64,000 bases of DNA from Desulforapulum autotrophicum HRM2 (GCF_000020365.1 NC_012108.1:2294001-2358000), one strand, 5' to 3'. Shown: positions 52,662 to 63,457, numbered from the stretch's first letter. The notes: generated by a model not told the origin, from the letters alone. Translations and numbers: made by a program.

Positions 52662-53414
52662 TCAAGGATTATTTTTACCAAGGTCCCCGAAAAGATACTG
52701 GACAAGGGCAGCGGCCGTAAGGGAAGCAGTCTCTGCCCTGAGTATGCGGGGGCCAAGTGAGCAGGAGGAAAAACCATTTTCTCTTGCCGCATCAATCTCA
52801 AAACTTGAAAAGCCGCCCTCGGGTCCGATGAGTACAATGATCTTTTTTGCCGGTTCCATGGATGGTGTCTGGATGGTGTGGATGGGGGCTGTGGCATTTT
52901 CCCAGAAGGCTATTTTTCCATCATAATCTGTGGATGTTTTAAGGAGTTGGTCAAAGGGGATGGGGTCTTCGATAAGGGGCAGCATGCTTCTGCCGCATTG
53001 CTTTAAGGCCTCCCTTGCAATTTTGTTCCACCTTTCCATCCTTGAATAGATCCGTTTTGCGTCGGGTTTTGGGATGGACCGGCTTGAATAAAAGGGGATC
53101 CATTGGCAGATGCCAAGTTCGGTCAGGTGGCGCACAAGCATGTCCATTTTCTTGTCCTTGAGCATTCCCTGGGCAAGGGTAATATGGACGGGTGATTCAG
53201 CGCCTGGGGATGAGCTGTCAAGAATGGTGAACACTGCCGTGTTGTGGGAGAGGGTCTCGATCTCTGCCCTGGCAATGGTTCCCCTGCCGTCCACAAGCTC
53301 AACCCTGTCTCCAGGCCCAAGGCGCAGCACGGTTCCCAGGTGTCTGGCCTCCTGTCCGGTAATAACCGCCCTGCCGTTACAGATACTGTCTGTTTTAATG
53401 TAAAATCGACGCAT
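52662..53414 (-). CDS. rsmE: 16S rRNA m3U1498 methyltransferase
   Basis: 250-aa SPOUT enzyme that methylates U1498 of 16S rRNA. The knot shows IVLIGPEGGFSSFEIDAA and LGPRILRAETASLTAAA, the family SAM-binding signature. The N-terminal PUA-like part has HLGTVLRLGPGDRVELVDG. Length is normal. It lies just right of the tRNA-Phe, on the same strand, and marks the return to core chromosome. Confidence 0.95.
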   Translation of the reverse strand: MRRFYIKTDSICNGRAVITGQEARHLGTVLRLGPGDRVELVDGRGTIARAEIETLSHNTAVFTILDSSSPGAESPVHITLAQGMLKDKKMDMLVRHLTELGICQWIPFYSSRSIPKPDAKRIYSRMERWNKIAREALKQCGRSMLPLIEDPIPFDQLLKTSTDYDGKIAFWENATAPIHTIQTPSMEPAKKIIVLIGPEGGFSSFEIDAARENGFSSCSLGPRILRAETASLTAAALVQYLFGDLGKNNP

Positions 53415-53587
53415 GGGCTATATATAAAGCAAAGGCTCTTTATTGGCAAATGATTTTCAAGGTTTAAGGGATGTTCGGCTGTTTTTAAAGAGCTTGACAC
53501 ATTGTTAGGCCTCTGATATTTTTTTAGCCGGTTTTAAGACGCTAATTTTATAAGATGCCCTGAACGGGGCATAATGGGAATCTTTTT

Positions 53588-53905
53588 ATGACGGAAACAA
53601 TGGATCTAAACAAAGATTTTTCAGATGACGATGGCGATATCATTGAGCTGACCGATATACTGGAAGACCTTCCAGACGATGGGGACGACTCGGGTGAACT
53701 TTCCGGGACAAAGGCGGCTGCCCGAGATGCTGCTGCCTTCAGCCATGGCGTTCCAGACGATGAGGCGATTGAAGCGGCTCTTTTGAGGATCGTTGAAAAA
53801 AAGTATGCCCATCGCCTGGATGCGCTTTTTGTTGAAGCCGTTGAAAGGGTAGTGGAACGAGAGATTGCAGCGATCAAGCAAAGCTTGCTCAAGGATCTTT
53901 CGTGA
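53588..53905 (+). CDS. Acidic hypothetical protein
   Basis: 105-aa protein. The first 40 residues are very acidic (DDDGDIIELTDILEDLPDDGDD). The C-terminal part is a helix (YAHRLDALFVEAVERVVEREIAAIKQSLL). No domain recognised. A core gene located between rsmE and valS; function unknown. Confidence 0.62.
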   Translation: MTETMDLNKDFSDDDGDIIELTDILEDLPDDGDDSGELSGTKAAARDAAAFSHGVPDDEAIEAALLRIVEKKYAHRLDALFVEAVERVVEREIAAIKQSLLKDLS

Positions 53906-54007
53906 TGGTGCTCGATGATGAATCCATTGTGACTCGGGTGTGAGATGCTCCTTACACGGGATGCATGGTCGAGCCCCGGTTCCAAAATCTGTCGAAAAAG
54001 ATATCCA

Positions 54008-54034
54008 GGGGACTTGAGATCCCCTTTTTTTTAT
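54008..54034 (+). terminator. Terminator in valS leader
   Basis: GGGGA/TCCCC stem with T8, located 25 bases before valS. It ends the upstream transcript, or acts as an attenuator for valS. Confidence 0.65.
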
Positions 54035-54058
54035 TAATGTGATTTTAGGAGTTAGTTT

Positions 54059-56719
54059 ATGAGTTCTGATTCTCTTGAGAAAGGATATAATCCTGCCGGT
54101 ATTGAGAAGAAATGGTATGAGCAATGGGAGAAACAGGGTTTTTTCAAGGCCCTCGATACGAGTGAAAAACGACCCTATTCCATCGTAATCCCCCCGCCTA
54201 ATGTCACAGGGGTTCTTCACATGGGACATGCCCTGAATATCACCGTGCAGGATATTATGTGCCGCTTCAGAAGACTCATGGGAGACAATGTTCTTTGGAT
54301 GCCGGGAACCGACCATGCCGGTATTGCCACCCAGAATGTGGTTGAGCGCAACCTGGCCCAAAAGGGGATTACCCGGGATCAGCTTGGCCGGGAGACCTTT
54401 ATTGAAGAGGTGTGGAAGTGGCGTAATGAATCCGGTGGAGCCATCATCAACCAGCTCAAGCGAATCGGTGCCTCCTGCGATTGGGACCGGGAACGCTTTA
54501 CCATGGATGAGGGGCTGTCCGAGGCCGTCCGAAAGGTGTTTGTAAGGCTCTACAAGGAAGGACTCATCTACGAGGGAAACTACATCACTAACTGGTGTCC
54601 AAGATGCAAGACAGCCCTTGCCGATCTCGAAGTTGAATACGAGGAACAGGACAGTTTTCTATACTATATTAAATATCCGTTTGAGGATGGGAACGAGGGC
54701 CTTGTGGTTGCAACCACCCGGCCTGAAACCATGTTTGGTGACACCGGGGTTGCCCTTAATCCCAATGACGATCGCTACAAAGATCTTGCTGAAACCGTTG
54801 TTATGCTTCCCCTGACCGACAGGAAGATACCCATTGTCCGGGACGATTATGTTGATACAACCTTTGGTACAGGCGCCCTCAAGATAACGCCGGCCCATGA
54901 TCCCAATGACTTCAACCTGGGTAAAACCCACAACCTTGAAAGCATCAAGGTGATCGATGATGACGGTAAAATGACCGAAGAGGCGGGCAGGTTTGCAGGT
55001 CTTGATCGGTTTGTCTGCCGAACGGAGGCAGTGAAGGCCCTTGAGGAACTGGGGCTCCTGGTTAAAAAAGAACCCCTGAAAAACAGTGTGGGCCAGTGTT
55101 ATCGATGCAGGACCGTGGTTGAACCATCCCTGTCAAAGCAGTGGTTTGTAAAGGCCGGTCCCCTTGCAAAGGAAGCGGCCGATGCCGTTCGTAACGGACA
55201 GACCCGGATTGTTCCTGAAAACTGGTCAAAGACCTATTTTGACTGGCTGGACAATATCAGAGACTGGTGTATTTCCCGGCAGATATGGTGGGGACACAGA
55301 ATCCCCGTGTGGAAGTGTGCTGCCTGCAACGGTGTGATCGTTGAGGAACAGGATCCCGATTGCTGCACCTTTTGTGGTTCTAAGGATATCATTCAGGAGA
55401 CGGACGTTCTTGACACCTGGTTCAGCAGTGCGCTGTGGCCTTTTTCCACCATGGGGTGGCCTGAAAATACCGATTTGTTAAAGACCTTTTATCCCACCAA
55501 CGCCCTTGTGACCGGGTTTGACATTCTTTTTTTCTGGGTTGCCAGGATGATGATGATGGGTATCCACTTCATGGGTGAGGTGCCGTTCAAGGATGTCTAC
55601 ATCCACGCCCTGGTCCGTGACGAGCACGGAAAAAAGATGAGCAAATCCAAGGGGAATGTCATTGATCCTTTGAAGGTGATTGACACCTATGGTGCCGATG
55701 CTTTCAGGTTTACCCTGGCGGCCTTTGCGGCCCAGGGAAGGGATGTAAAAATGAGTGAGGAGCGGGTTGAGGGCTACCGCCATTTTGTTAATAAGCTATG
55801 GAACGCCTCTCGATTTGCCCTGATGCACGTTGATGAACAATCCAAAACCATACCCCTTGAAAATCTGTCGCCCATGGAATCGTGGATAATGGAACGATCG
55901 ACCGCAACGGCCCGGGCCGTGAAAGAGGGTATCGAAGAATACCGGTTCAACGAGGCGGCAAGCGCCATCTATCAGTTTGTATGGCACGAGTTCTGCGACT
56001 GGTTTCTTGAGGCTGAAAAACCGGCCCTCTATGAAAAAGAGGGCCTTGATCGCAGGAACACGGCACGGGCTGTTCTTGCAAGGGTGCTCCAGGACACTGT
56101 TGTCATGCTCCATCCGTTCATGCCCTTTGTCACAGAAGAGATCTGGCATATGCTTCCCACGGTTGAAAACAGTATCATGGCGGCACACTTTCCAGATGTG
56201 AGTGAATCTGTTCCGAGCATTAACGGTCGAAATATCCAGGCGGATATGGACTTTGTGTTCGGGCTTGTTTCAGGTATCCGCAACATACGTGGAGAGATGA
56301 ATATTCAACCATCCTTGACCCTTCAGGTCCTGATGCAGACCCGGGATGACAATGAGACAGCCCTTATTGTTGAAAACCGTTCCATGATCGAAAACCTCTC
56401 CCGCCTTGAGCATCTTGAGGTGTCGTTGCCTGTGACAACCAAAATATCCTCGGCCACTGCCGTGGTGGGGAATACAACGGTTCATGTGCTGCTTGAGGGG
56501 GTCATTGATTTTGACAAGGAAGAACAGCGCCTGAATAAGGAGATCGAAAAAATTACCAAAGAACTCCTCTCCATATCAAAACGGCTGAACAATGAAAGTT
56601 TTCTTGAAAAGGCCCCCGAGGATGTGGTTCAGAAGGTGAACGATCAGCAGGCCGAACTTGAGATAAAAAACGACAAGCTTAAGAGTAACCTTAAGCGGAT
56701 TCAGACCATGAAAGGATAA
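54059..56719 (+). CDS. valS: Valyl-tRNA synthetase
   Basis: 886-aa class I synthetase that charges tRNA-Val. PPPNVTGVLHMGHALN contains the HIGH motif (HMGHA). KMSKSKGNVIDP is the KMSKS loop near residue 525. The editing domain (VATTRPETMFGDTG) is present. The last 65 residues form the coiled-coil arm typical of ValRS. GGAG lies before the ATG. Confidence 0.97.
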   Translation: MSSDSLEKGYNPAGIEKKWYEQWEKQGFFKALDTSEKRPYSIVIPPPNVTGVLHMGHALNITVQDIMCRFRRLMGDNVLWMPGTDHAGIATQNVVERNLAQKGITRDQLGRETFIEEVWKWRNESGGAIINQLKRIGASCDWDRERFTMDEGLSEAVRKVFVRLYKEGLIYEGNYITNWCPRCKTALADLEVEYEEQDSFLYYIKYPFEDGNEGLVVATTRPETMFGDTGVALNPNDDRYKDLAETVVMLPLTDRKIPIVRDDYVDTTFGTGALKITPAHDPNDFNLGKTHNLESIKVIDDDGKMTEEAGRFAGLDRFVCRTEAVKALEELGLLVKKEPLKNSVGQCYRCRTVVEPSLSKQWFVKAGPLAKEAADAVRNGQTRIVPENWSKTYFDWLDNIRDWCISRQIWWGHRIPVWKCAACNGVIVEEQDPDCCTFCGSKDIIQETDVLDTWFSSALWPFSTMGWPENTDLLKTFYPTNALVTGFDILFFWVARMMMMGIHFMGEVPFKDVYIHALVRDEHGKKMSKSKGNVIDPLKVIDTYGADAFRFTLAAFAAQGRDVKMSEERVEGYRHFVNKLWNASRFALMHVDEQSKTIPLENLSPMESWIMERSTATARAVKEGIEEYRFNEAASAIYQFVWHEFCDWFLEAEKPALYEKEGLDRRNTARAVLARVLQDTVVMLHPFMPFVTEEIWHMLPTVENSIMAAHFPDVSESVPSINGRNIQADMDFVFGLVSGIRNIRGEMNIQPSLTLQVLMQTRDDNETALIVENRSMIENLSRLEHLEVSLPVTTKISSATAVVGNTTVHVLLEGVIDFDKEEQRLNKEIEKITKELLSISKRLNNESFLEKAPEDVVQKVNDQQAELEIKNDKLKSNLKRIQTMKG

Positions 56720-56752
56720 GCGCCGAAAGGCTCAGGCGAGGAACCGGGTGTT

Positions 56753-57670
56753 TCAGGTTTTTGTTTCTGGAGCAGGCAGGCAGGTCAATTGATCCCTGCC
56801 TGCTTTTTTTGAATCGTACATGGCCTTATCCGCGCGCTTGATAAAGGATTCAAGGGTGTCACTTGTGGAAAACTGGGTTGCCCCGATGCTGATGGTAACC
56901 TTGGCCGTTTTTTCCTTTTCCGGGGTGAACACTCTTTGTGACAGGATGCCACGGATCCTCTCTCCCACAAGGCAGGCCTCTTCCACCCGGGTTTCAGGCA
57001 GGACTACGGTGAACTCTTCACCCCCATAGCGATAGGCCGTGTCATTGGACCGAAGGCAGGAGGTGATAATTTCTCCCATGGTCATGAGCACCTTGTCACC
57101 CTCAAGATGGCCCCAGGTGTCGTTGTAGTTTTTGAACAGATCAATATCCAGGAGCAGAACAGACAGGGGATGGTGATAACGGGTGTACCGTTCTATTTCT
57201 GCCTTGAGCTGACAGAAAAAGTGGCGGGAGTTGTATAGACCGGTAAGTCCGTCGGTGATGGCAAGTTCTTCGAGTTTGTCAACCATTTTGGCGTGTTCAC
57301 GTTTAAGCCGAACTTCCCGCAGGACCCGTTTGATACGAAGATCAAGCTCCTCAAACCTGAAGGGCTTGAAAATAAAGTCGCTGGCACCTGCGTTAACCGC
57401 CTCTTCATAGGAGTAGTTGGCGCTGTAACCTGTCATGACAAGGACAGCCACCCCATAATTTTTTCTTACAAACCGGGTCAGTTCAAGACCATCCATTCCC
57501 TGCATCATGATGTCGGTGAGAACGATGTCCGGCGTAAAGGTGTTGAGAAGCTCAAGGGCCTCTTCTGCACTGGACGCTGGGGTGACATCAATCCCTGAGA
57601 GTTCAAGGAATTCCTGGGTAGCGGATTTGACTGCCACATCATCGTCTACAAGAAGGATTGAGATTGTCAT
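56753..57670 (-). CDS. Receiver-GGDEF diguanylate cyclase
   Basis: 305-aa response regulator. The receiver has ILLVDDDVAV, the phosphoacceptor in DIVLTDIMMQG, and FIFKPFRFEELD. The GGDEF domain has DGLTGLYNSRHF and the active-site YRYGGEEF. RSND five residues before GGEEF is an RxxD inhibitory site for product control. It should make cyclic di-GMP when phosphorylated. The frame is open from 57859, but ATG 57670 starts the receiver correctly and has AGGATC upstream. Divergent from lepA. No kinase partner is adjacent. Confidence 0.92.
   Translation of the reverse strand: MTISILLVDDDVAVKSATQEFLELSGIDVTPASSAEEALELLNTFTPDIVLTDIMMQGMDGLELTRFVRKNYGVAVLVMTGYSANYSYEEAVNAGASDFIFKPFRFEELDLRIKRVLREVRLKREHAKMVDKLEELAITDGLTGLYNSRHFFCQLKAEIERYTRYHHPLSVLLLDIDLFKNYNDTWGHLEGDKVLMTMGEIITSCLRSNDTAYRYGGEEFTVVLPETRVEEACLVGERIRGILSQRVFTPEKEKTAKVTISIGATQFSTSDTLESFIKRADKAMYDSKKAGRDQLTCLPAPETKT
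56772..56810 (+). terminator. valS terminator overlapping the GGDEF gene end
   Basis: GCAGGCAGG pairs with CCTGCCTGC, followed by T7 on the plus strand. It lies within the last codons of the convergent GGDEF gene. Confidence 0.75.
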
Positions 57671-57818
57671 GAAATGATCCTGAAAACAAAGGGTTTGAGT
57701 ATCTCTGGTCTGTGTCCGGCTTGACACTTTGGATGCCAACTGATAAAAATAATCTTCACACCGTTTAAAATAATTAACGATATCGGTAAAAAATGTCAAC
57801 TCTTTGTTTGAGGTAAAT

Positions 57819-59624
57819 TTGAATATAAAGCAGAAGAACATCCGCAATTTCAGTATCATTGCCCATATTGATCACGGCAAGTCAACCCTTTCCGACCGAT
57901 TGATCCAGCTTTCCGGAATTATCTCAGATCGTGACTTCAAGGACCAGATACTTGATTCCATGGACATCGAACGTGAAAGGGGGATTACCATCAAGAGCCA
58001 GACGGTCTCGCTTCCCTACACGGGTAATGATGGTGAGGAGTATCTTCTTAATCTCATTGACACCCCAGGACATGTGGATTTTTCCTACGAGGTTTCAAGG
58101 GCCCTTGCCTCGTGTGAGGGGGCTTTCCTGCTTGTGGATGCAAGCCAGGGAGTTGAAGCCCAGACCCTTGCAAACATCTACCTGGCCATGGAGCATGACC
58201 TTGCAATTGTTCCGGTGATCAACAAGATCGATCTTCCGTCGGCTGAAATTGAGTGGGTCAAGGACCAGATCGACGAGGACCTTGGGCTTGACAGTGAGAC
58301 GGCCCTTCTTGTGTCGGCAAAGACAGGGGTAGGTGTTGCAAACGTCTTTGAGGCGGCAGTTGCAAAAATTCCGCCGCCCCAGGGGGATGAAAATGCTCCG
58401 CTTAAAGCCCTGATCTTTGATTCCCATTACGATCCCTACCGGGGAATTATTGTCCACGTGAGGGTGTTTGAGGGCAGTCTGGCACCGGGTGAAAAGATTG
58501 CCTTTCTCTCTTCGGACTCGATTTACAAGGTTGAAGAGGTCGGTATCTTTCAGATCAAACGGCGGCCGGTGGACCGGATCCGGGCAGGGCAGGTGGGTTA
58601 CATGATCGCAGGCATCAAGCTTATCAGTGATGTCAAATGCGGTGATACGCTCACCCATTCGGGCAACCGGTGCAAGGCAGCCATGAAGGGATTCAGGGAC
58701 CCCAATCCCGTTGTCTTTTCATCCATGTATCCCGTGGCATCTGACGAGTACCCGGAACTTACCGAAGCCCTTGAAAAACTCAAGCTCAACGACGCTTCCC
58801 TGGTTTATGAAAAGGATTCCTCTGCTGCCCTGGGGTTCGGTTACCGGTGTGGATTTCTGGGTCTTCTTCACCTTGAGGTGGTTCAGGAACGCCTGGAACG
58901 AGAGTATGACCTTTCGTTGATATTGACATCCCCATCCGTTCGCTATGAAATTACCCGCACCGACGGAACCATTCAGATTATCGACAACCCCTCGCTCTAT
59001 CCTGACCCTGCTGAGATAGAAAAGACAAGGGAGCCCTTTATCAAGGCTTCGATTATTGTTCCAGACCGCTACATGGGTGCCGTCATGCAGGTGAGCATGG
59101 AGCACAGGGGGGTGAGCACCAATTATCAGTATCTGACCAGTAACCGCATCGAAATGAAGTTCACCCTTCCCTTGGCCGAGGTGGTGTACGAATTCTATGA
59201 TCGCCTGAAGAGTGTCACCCAGGGCTATGGTTCTTTTGATTACGAAGTCGCAGGATATCAGGAGACAGACCTTGTTAAACTGGATTTCCTTGTCAATGGA
59301 GAGCGTGTGGATGCCCTGTCCCAGCTCGTACATCGGGACAAGGCCGTTGACAGGGCAAAAAATGCCTGCAAAAAATTAAGGGACGAGATTCCCAGGCAGA
59401 TGTTTAAAATTGCCATCCAGGGGGCCATTGGTGGTAAGATCATTTCAAGGGAGACGGTGTCTGCCTATCGAAAGGATGTTACAGCCAAGTGTTATGGCGG
59501 TGACATCTCCAGAAAAAGAAAGCTGCTTGAAAAACAGAAAAAAGGAAAAAAGCGCATGAAAATGGTTGGATCTGTTGAAATCCCCCAGTCTGCCTTTCTC
59601 TCCGTGCTCAAATCAGGTAAATGA
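57819..59624 (+). CDS. lepA: Elongation factor 4
   Basis: 601-aa GTPase that back-translocates ribosomes. G motifs: [17 protein letters not shown], and NKIDLP. The C-terminal LepA-specific part ends [16 protein letters not shown]. No ATG is suitable; TTG 57819 lies five bases after GAGG and gives the usual N-terminus ([15 protein letters not shown]). TTG 57804 is a further in-frame option. Confidence 0.96.
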   Translation: MNIKQKNIRNFSIIAHIDHGKSTLSDRLIQLSGIISDRDFKDQILDSMDIERERGITIKSQTVSLPYTGNDGEEYLLNLIDTPGHVDFSYEVSRALASCEGAFLLVDASQGVEAQTLANIYLAMEHDLAIVPVINKIDLPSAEIEWVKDQIDEDLGLDSETALLVSAKTGVGVANVFEAAVAKIPPPQGDENAPLKALIFDSHYDPYRGIIVHVRVFEGSLAPGEKIAFLSSDSIYKVEEVGIFQIKRRPVDRIRAGQVGYMIAGIKLISDVKCGDTLTHSGNRCKAAMKGFRDPNPVVFSSMYPVASDEYPELTEALEKLKLNDASLVYEKDSSAALGFGYRCGFLGLLHLEVVQERLEREYDLSLILTSPSVRYEITRTDGTIQIIDNPSLYPDPAEIEKTREPFIKASIIVPDRYMGAVMQVSMEHRGVSTNYQYLTSNRIEMKFTLPLAEVVYEFYDRLKSVTQGYGSFDYEVAGYQETDLVKLDFLVNGERVDALSQLVHRDKAVDRAKNACKKLRDEIPRQMFKIAIQGAIGGKIISRETVSAYRKDVTAKCYGGDISRKRKLLEKQKKGKKRMKMVGSVEIPQSAFLSVLKSGK

Positions 59625-59730
59625 TTTTCTGAAACTATATTATCAAGTGAAAAACATCAAAACCCTTGACAAAATAGTTTTCATTTACAAATATTAAGTG
59701 TCAATTCCTATGGGTTTTTAATCCAATCTG

Positions 59731-59753
59731 CCCCTGAACTTTCCGTTCAGGGG
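59731..59753. other. Perfect hairpin after lepA
   Basis: CCCCTGAAC and GTTCAGGGG, around a five-base loop, form a 9-bp stem. No T-run follows on either side, so it is a possible transcript end or leader element of the TAXI gene. Confidence 0.5.
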
Positions 59754-59861
59754 CCATCAGAACCACCCTGACTGCCGTTTCCCGGGCAGGTGTTGAAAAA
59801 AACGGTAATACTGCTTTTAGATGTTTAATGCAGCTAACTATTTTCAAAAGGAGATTTCTGA

Positions 59862-60854
59862 ATGAAACGAATGTTAATTTCTGGTCTTTCCATCGTCGTG
59901 TCCCTGGTCTTTTTTCTTGGAATGCAAGTGACTGAAGTTGCGGCAAAAACAACCTTTGTAACCATTGGAACCGGCGGTATAACAGGGGTTTATTACCCAA
60001 CAGGCGGTGCCATTTCAAAGATCGTGAACAAGAAGAGAAAAGAGTACGGAATTCGCTGCACCGTCGAATCCACGGGCGGGTCTGTGTTTAACGTCAATGC
60101 CGTCATGGCAGGCGATCTTGAGTTCGGCGTGGTTCAGTCGGACCGTCAATACCAGGCCGTCCATGGAACAAAAATGTCCGAGTGGGACGGGAAACCCCAG
60201 GCCGACCTAAGGGCCGTTTTCAGCATTCATCCTGAATCGTGCACCCTGGTTGCAGCCGTTGATGCCAACATCAAGAGTATTCAGGACCTCAAGGGCAAAC
60301 GGGTCAATATTGGAAATCCCGGTTCTGGCCACAGGCAGAACGCCATTGACGCCTTGACAGCCGTGGGCATTGACTGGGAAAAGGATATTATTGCAGAAGG
60401 GATCAAGGCCGCAGAGGCTGCAGGTCTTCTCCAGGATGAGCGGATCGATGCGTTCTTCTATACCGTGGGTCATCCCAATGGCTCGTTCAAGGAAGCCACG
60501 GCAGGTGTCAGAAAAGTCACCTTTGTTCCCATCGAAGGCCCGGGCATTGATGCCCTGATTAAAAGACTTCCCTACTATGCCACGGCCATGGTTCCGGTTG
60601 TTGAAAATTATCCTGCAGCAGTCAATGATTCAGACATTAAAACTTTTGGCGTTAAAGCCACCCTGGTTACCTCAGCTAAGGTTCCCGATGATGTGGTCTA
60701 CGCCATTACAAAGGAGGTGTTTGAAAATTTTGAAGATTTCAAAAAACTCCATCCTGCCTACAAGGTGCTGACCAAACAGAACATGCTTGAAGGTCTTTCT
60801 GCCCCCATCCATCCGGGAGCCATGCGCTACTACAAGGAGGCGGGACTAAAGTAA
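59862..60854 (+). CDS. TAXI-family TRAP transporter solute-binding protein
   Basis: 330-aa periplasmic protein with a signal peptide (about residues 1-27, ending VAA). VTIGTGGITGVYYPTGGAI and VQSDRQYQAV are TAXI signatures; LVAAVDANIKSIQDLKGKRVNIGNPGSG follows. Such proteins bind dicarboxylates or amino acids; the substrate here is unknown. AAAGGAG precedes the ATG. It forms an operon with the fused permease and a UspA protein. Confidence 0.93.
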   Translation: MKRMLISGLSIVVSLVFFLGMQVTEVAAKTTFVTIGTGGITGVYYPTGGAISKIVNKKRKEYGIRCTVESTGGSVFNVNAVMAGDLEFGVVQSDRQYQAVHGTKMSEWDGKPQADLRAVFSIHPESCTLVAAVDANIKSIQDLKGKRVNIGNPGSGHRQNAIDALTAVGIDWEKDIIAEGIKAAEAAGLLQDERIDAFFYTVGHPNGSFKEATAGVRKVTFVPIEGPGIDALIKRLPYYATAMVPVVENYPAAVNDSDIKTFGVKATLVTSAKVPDDVVYAITKEVFENFEDFKKLHPAYKVLTKQNMLEGLSAPIHPGAMRYYKEAGLK

Positions 60855-60866
60855 AAGGTGAATCCC

Positions 60867-62963
60867 ATGAATGCCGTTGAGGAATACCACCAGGATGAAG
60901 CGGGCCAGAATCTGGCCCAGAAACTTGCCGATGAGGAGGCAGGCATTGGTCGACGGGTAAAGGGACCTTTACGTTTTCTCATTCCCGGAATTGCCGTGGT
61001 CTGGAGTCTGTTCCAGCTCTCCATTGCCAGTTGGCTGATTCTGGATACGATTTTTATCCGGGCCATCCATCTTGCCTTTGCCCTGACCATCGTGTTTCTT
61101 AACTTTCCATTTTTTAAAGAACGCCATTTTGGTCTTGGTTTTTTGTCGGCCAAGCGCCGTATTCCCGTGTTGGATTTTATGGTGGCAACCGTTGCCTGTG
61201 TTTCAGCACTTTATATCATGCTCGATTATACAGGCATCACCCAGCGTTACGGGCTTCCCATCGGACGGGATATTGTCTTTGGCATGACATTGACCATTCT
61301 TCTTCTTGAGGGAGCAAGACGGGTGATCGGTCCGGCCCTTCCCGTCATTGCCATCTGTTTTATTGGTTACTCGTTCCTTGGGCCCTACATGCCGGATCTC
61401 ATTGCCTTTAAGGGGACTTCTCTTAGCCGGTTTGTCGGTCAGATGACCATGTCTTCCGAAGGCATCTACGGCATCCCTTTGGACGTGTCCGCCACCATTG
61501 TGTTTCTCTTTGTGCTCTTTGGTGCCATGCTCGACAAGGCCGGGGGAGGTAAATATTTTATCCGGCTGTCCTTGAGTCTGCTTGGGGGCTTCAAGGGTGG
61601 CCCTGCAAAGGCCGCCATCATGGGTAGCGGCCTTACGGGTATGGTGTCAGGTTCAAGTATTGCCAACATCGTTACCACCGGCACATTCACCATACCCATG
61701 ATGAAAAAAGTGGGGTACCCCGCCACAAAGGCCGCAGCCGTGGAAGTGGCTGCAAGCACCGACGGACAGCTGGCCCCGCCCATTATGGGGGCTGCAGCGT
61801 TCATCATTGCAGAGTATGTCAACGTTCCCTATATTGAGGTGGTCAAGGCTGCTGCAGTGCCTGCCTTTGCCTCCTATGCGGCCCTTTTTTACATTTCCCA
61901 CATCGAAGCATCAAAGCTTGGCATCCAGGGGTTGCCCAGAAAGGAACTTCCGCCGTTCATGGAAACCCTTTTAAGCGGGGTTCATTTCTTGATTCCCCTG
62001 TTGATGCTGCTCTATGAGTTGATCGTCAAGCGGCATTCCCCTGAATTATCTGCCTTTAACGCCATCTGGGTGATGGCCCTGATCATGGTCATCCAGGAGC
62101 CGTTCAAGGCATGGCGAAACAAACAACCCCTGGTCCCTGCCTTCAGGCAGAGCATTGTCAATATCTTTTCAGCCCTTGCATCGGGGGGCAGGAACATGGT
62201 GTCCGTGGCCCTTGCAACGGCTGCCGCAGGAATTATTGTGGGTGTTGTGGCCCTGGGGCTTGGCGGCCTGATCACCCAGGTGATCGATGTGCTGTCCATG
62301 GGCAATATTTTCCTCATGCTCGTAATCACGGCTTTAGCCAGCCTCATTATCGGCATGGGGCTTCCCACCACGGCCACTTATATTGTTATGGCATCGTTAA
62401 CGGCGCCTGCCATTGTTATGATCGGTGGGGCCAATGATTTTATCGTCCCATTGATGTCGGCCCATCTGTTCTGCTTCTACTTTGGTATCCTGGCCGATGA
62501 TACGCCCCCTGTGGGGCTTGCGGCCTATGCCGCTGCGGCCATTGCAAAATCGCCGCCCATTGCCACGGGTATCCAGGGGTTCATGTACGACATCAGAACC
62601 GCTATTCTTCCCTTTATGTTTATTTTTAACGCCGACCTGATACTGCACAACATCACCTCCTGGCCCCAGGGAATTCTGATATTTTCCATGGCCTGCTTTG
62701 GCAATTTTGCCTTTGCTTCGGCCACCCAGGGCTGGTTTATCGCCAAGAACCGCTTCTATGAGGTGCCGCTTTTTCTTGGGGTGACCTTCATGCTCATGCG
62801 GCCCGACGCCGTGGCCCCATTACTTGGTATCCCCCATGATCAGCGGTATTGGGTCTACCCCATGGGCATGGCCCTGTTTGGTCTTCTCTTTCTCATGCAG
62901 AGACCGAGAATGCCGGTACAAAACAGCATGACGGCAAAGGAGGCCTTTGGGAATAAATTATGA
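60867..62963 (+). CDS. TRAP transporter fused permease (4TM plus 12TM)
   Basis: 698-aa membrane protein. It has about 16-18 hydrophobic segments, with the small DctQ-like part at the N-terminus and the large DctM-like part after it. GLTGMVSGSSIANIVTTG and AAVEVAASTDGQLAPPIMGAAAF are family motifs. It moves solute with ion gradient. AAGGTG lies before ATG 60867; GTG 60858 within it is also in frame. The UspA gene starts within its stop. Confidence 0.93.
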   Translation: MNAVEEYHQDEAGQNLAQKLADEEAGIGRRVKGPLRFLIPGIAVVWSLFQLSIASWLILDTIFIRAIHLAFALTIVFLNFPFFKERHFGLGFLSAKRRIPVLDFMVATVACVSALYIMLDYTGITQRYGLPIGRDIVFGMTLTILLLEGARRVIGPALPVIAICFIGYSFLGPYMPDLIAFKGTSLSRFVGQMTMSSEGIYGIPLDVSATIVFLFVLFGAMLDKAGGGKYFIRLSLSLLGGFKGGPAKAAIMGSGLTGMVSGSSIANIVTTGTFTIPMMKKVGYPATKAAAVEVAASTDGQLAPPIMGAAAFIIAEYVNVPYIEVVKAAAVPAFASYAALFYISHIEASKLGIQGLPRKELPPFMETLLSGVHFLIPLLMLLYELIVKRHSPELSAFNAIWVMALIMVIQEPFKAWRNKQPLVPAFRQSIVNIFSALASGGRNMVSVALATAAAGIIVGVVALGLGGLITQVIDVLSMGNIFLMLVITALASLIIGMGLPTTATYIVMASLTAPAIVMIGGANDFIVPLMSAHLFCFYFGILADDTPPVGLAAYAAAAIAKSPPIATGIQGFMYDIRTAILPFMFIFNADLILHNITSWPQGILIFSMACFGNFAFASATQGWFIAKNRFYEVPLFLGVTFMLMRPDAVAPLLGIPHDQRYWVYPMGMALFGLLFLMQRPRMPVQNSMTAKEAFGNKL

Positions 62964-63454
62964 AAATCATAAAGAAAATATTGACCCCCCTTGCCATGAC
63001 CGAATTTTCCCGGGAGATTTTTGACTGCGCCGCAGACGTTGCCCTGAAGTACGATTCTGATATTCTAGTGCTGAGCGTCATCAATTCAAGGGATATAGAA
63101 TCCATTGCAGGGGTTGCAGCCATGGGATATGACGTTGATGAAAATCAATATATCGAAACGGTCAAGCAAGAGCGGAAAGCCCTGATGAACCAGATTGTCG
63201 ACAATAACGGTTTTCCTTCAAAACGTGTGAAAATTCTTTTCAGGATCGGCCATCCTGCAGACGAGATCATCCACACCATTGTTCGGGAATCCCCGGATTT
63301 GGTGGTCATGGGTACCCGGGGGAGATCCAGCCTTAAAAGCACAATTGTCGGGGATGTTGCCAAGCAGGTTTTTCAGCATTCGCCTGTGCCTATTTTCTCC
63401 TACAGGGGAGAAGCGTGCAGAAAAAGACTCCTAAAGCGGATTCACATGGATTGA
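62960..63454 (+). CDS. Universal stress protein
   Basis: 164-aa UspA-fold protein. The ATP-binding pattern is MGTRGRSSLKSTIVGDVAKQVFQHSPVPIF (G-2x-G-9x-G-S/T type). ATG overlaps the permease stop (ATGA), so it is translated with the transporter. TRAP-linked UspA proteins are thought to regulate uptake. Confidence 0.92.
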   Translation: MKIIKKILTPLAMTEFSREIFDCAADVALKYDSDILVLSVINSRDIESIAGVAAMGYDVDENQYIETVKQERKALMNQIVDNNGFPSKRVKILFRIGHPADEIIHTIVRESPDLVVMGTRGRSSLKSTIVGDVAKQVFQHSPVPIFSYRGEACRKRLLKRIHMD

Positions 63455-63457
63455 GTC

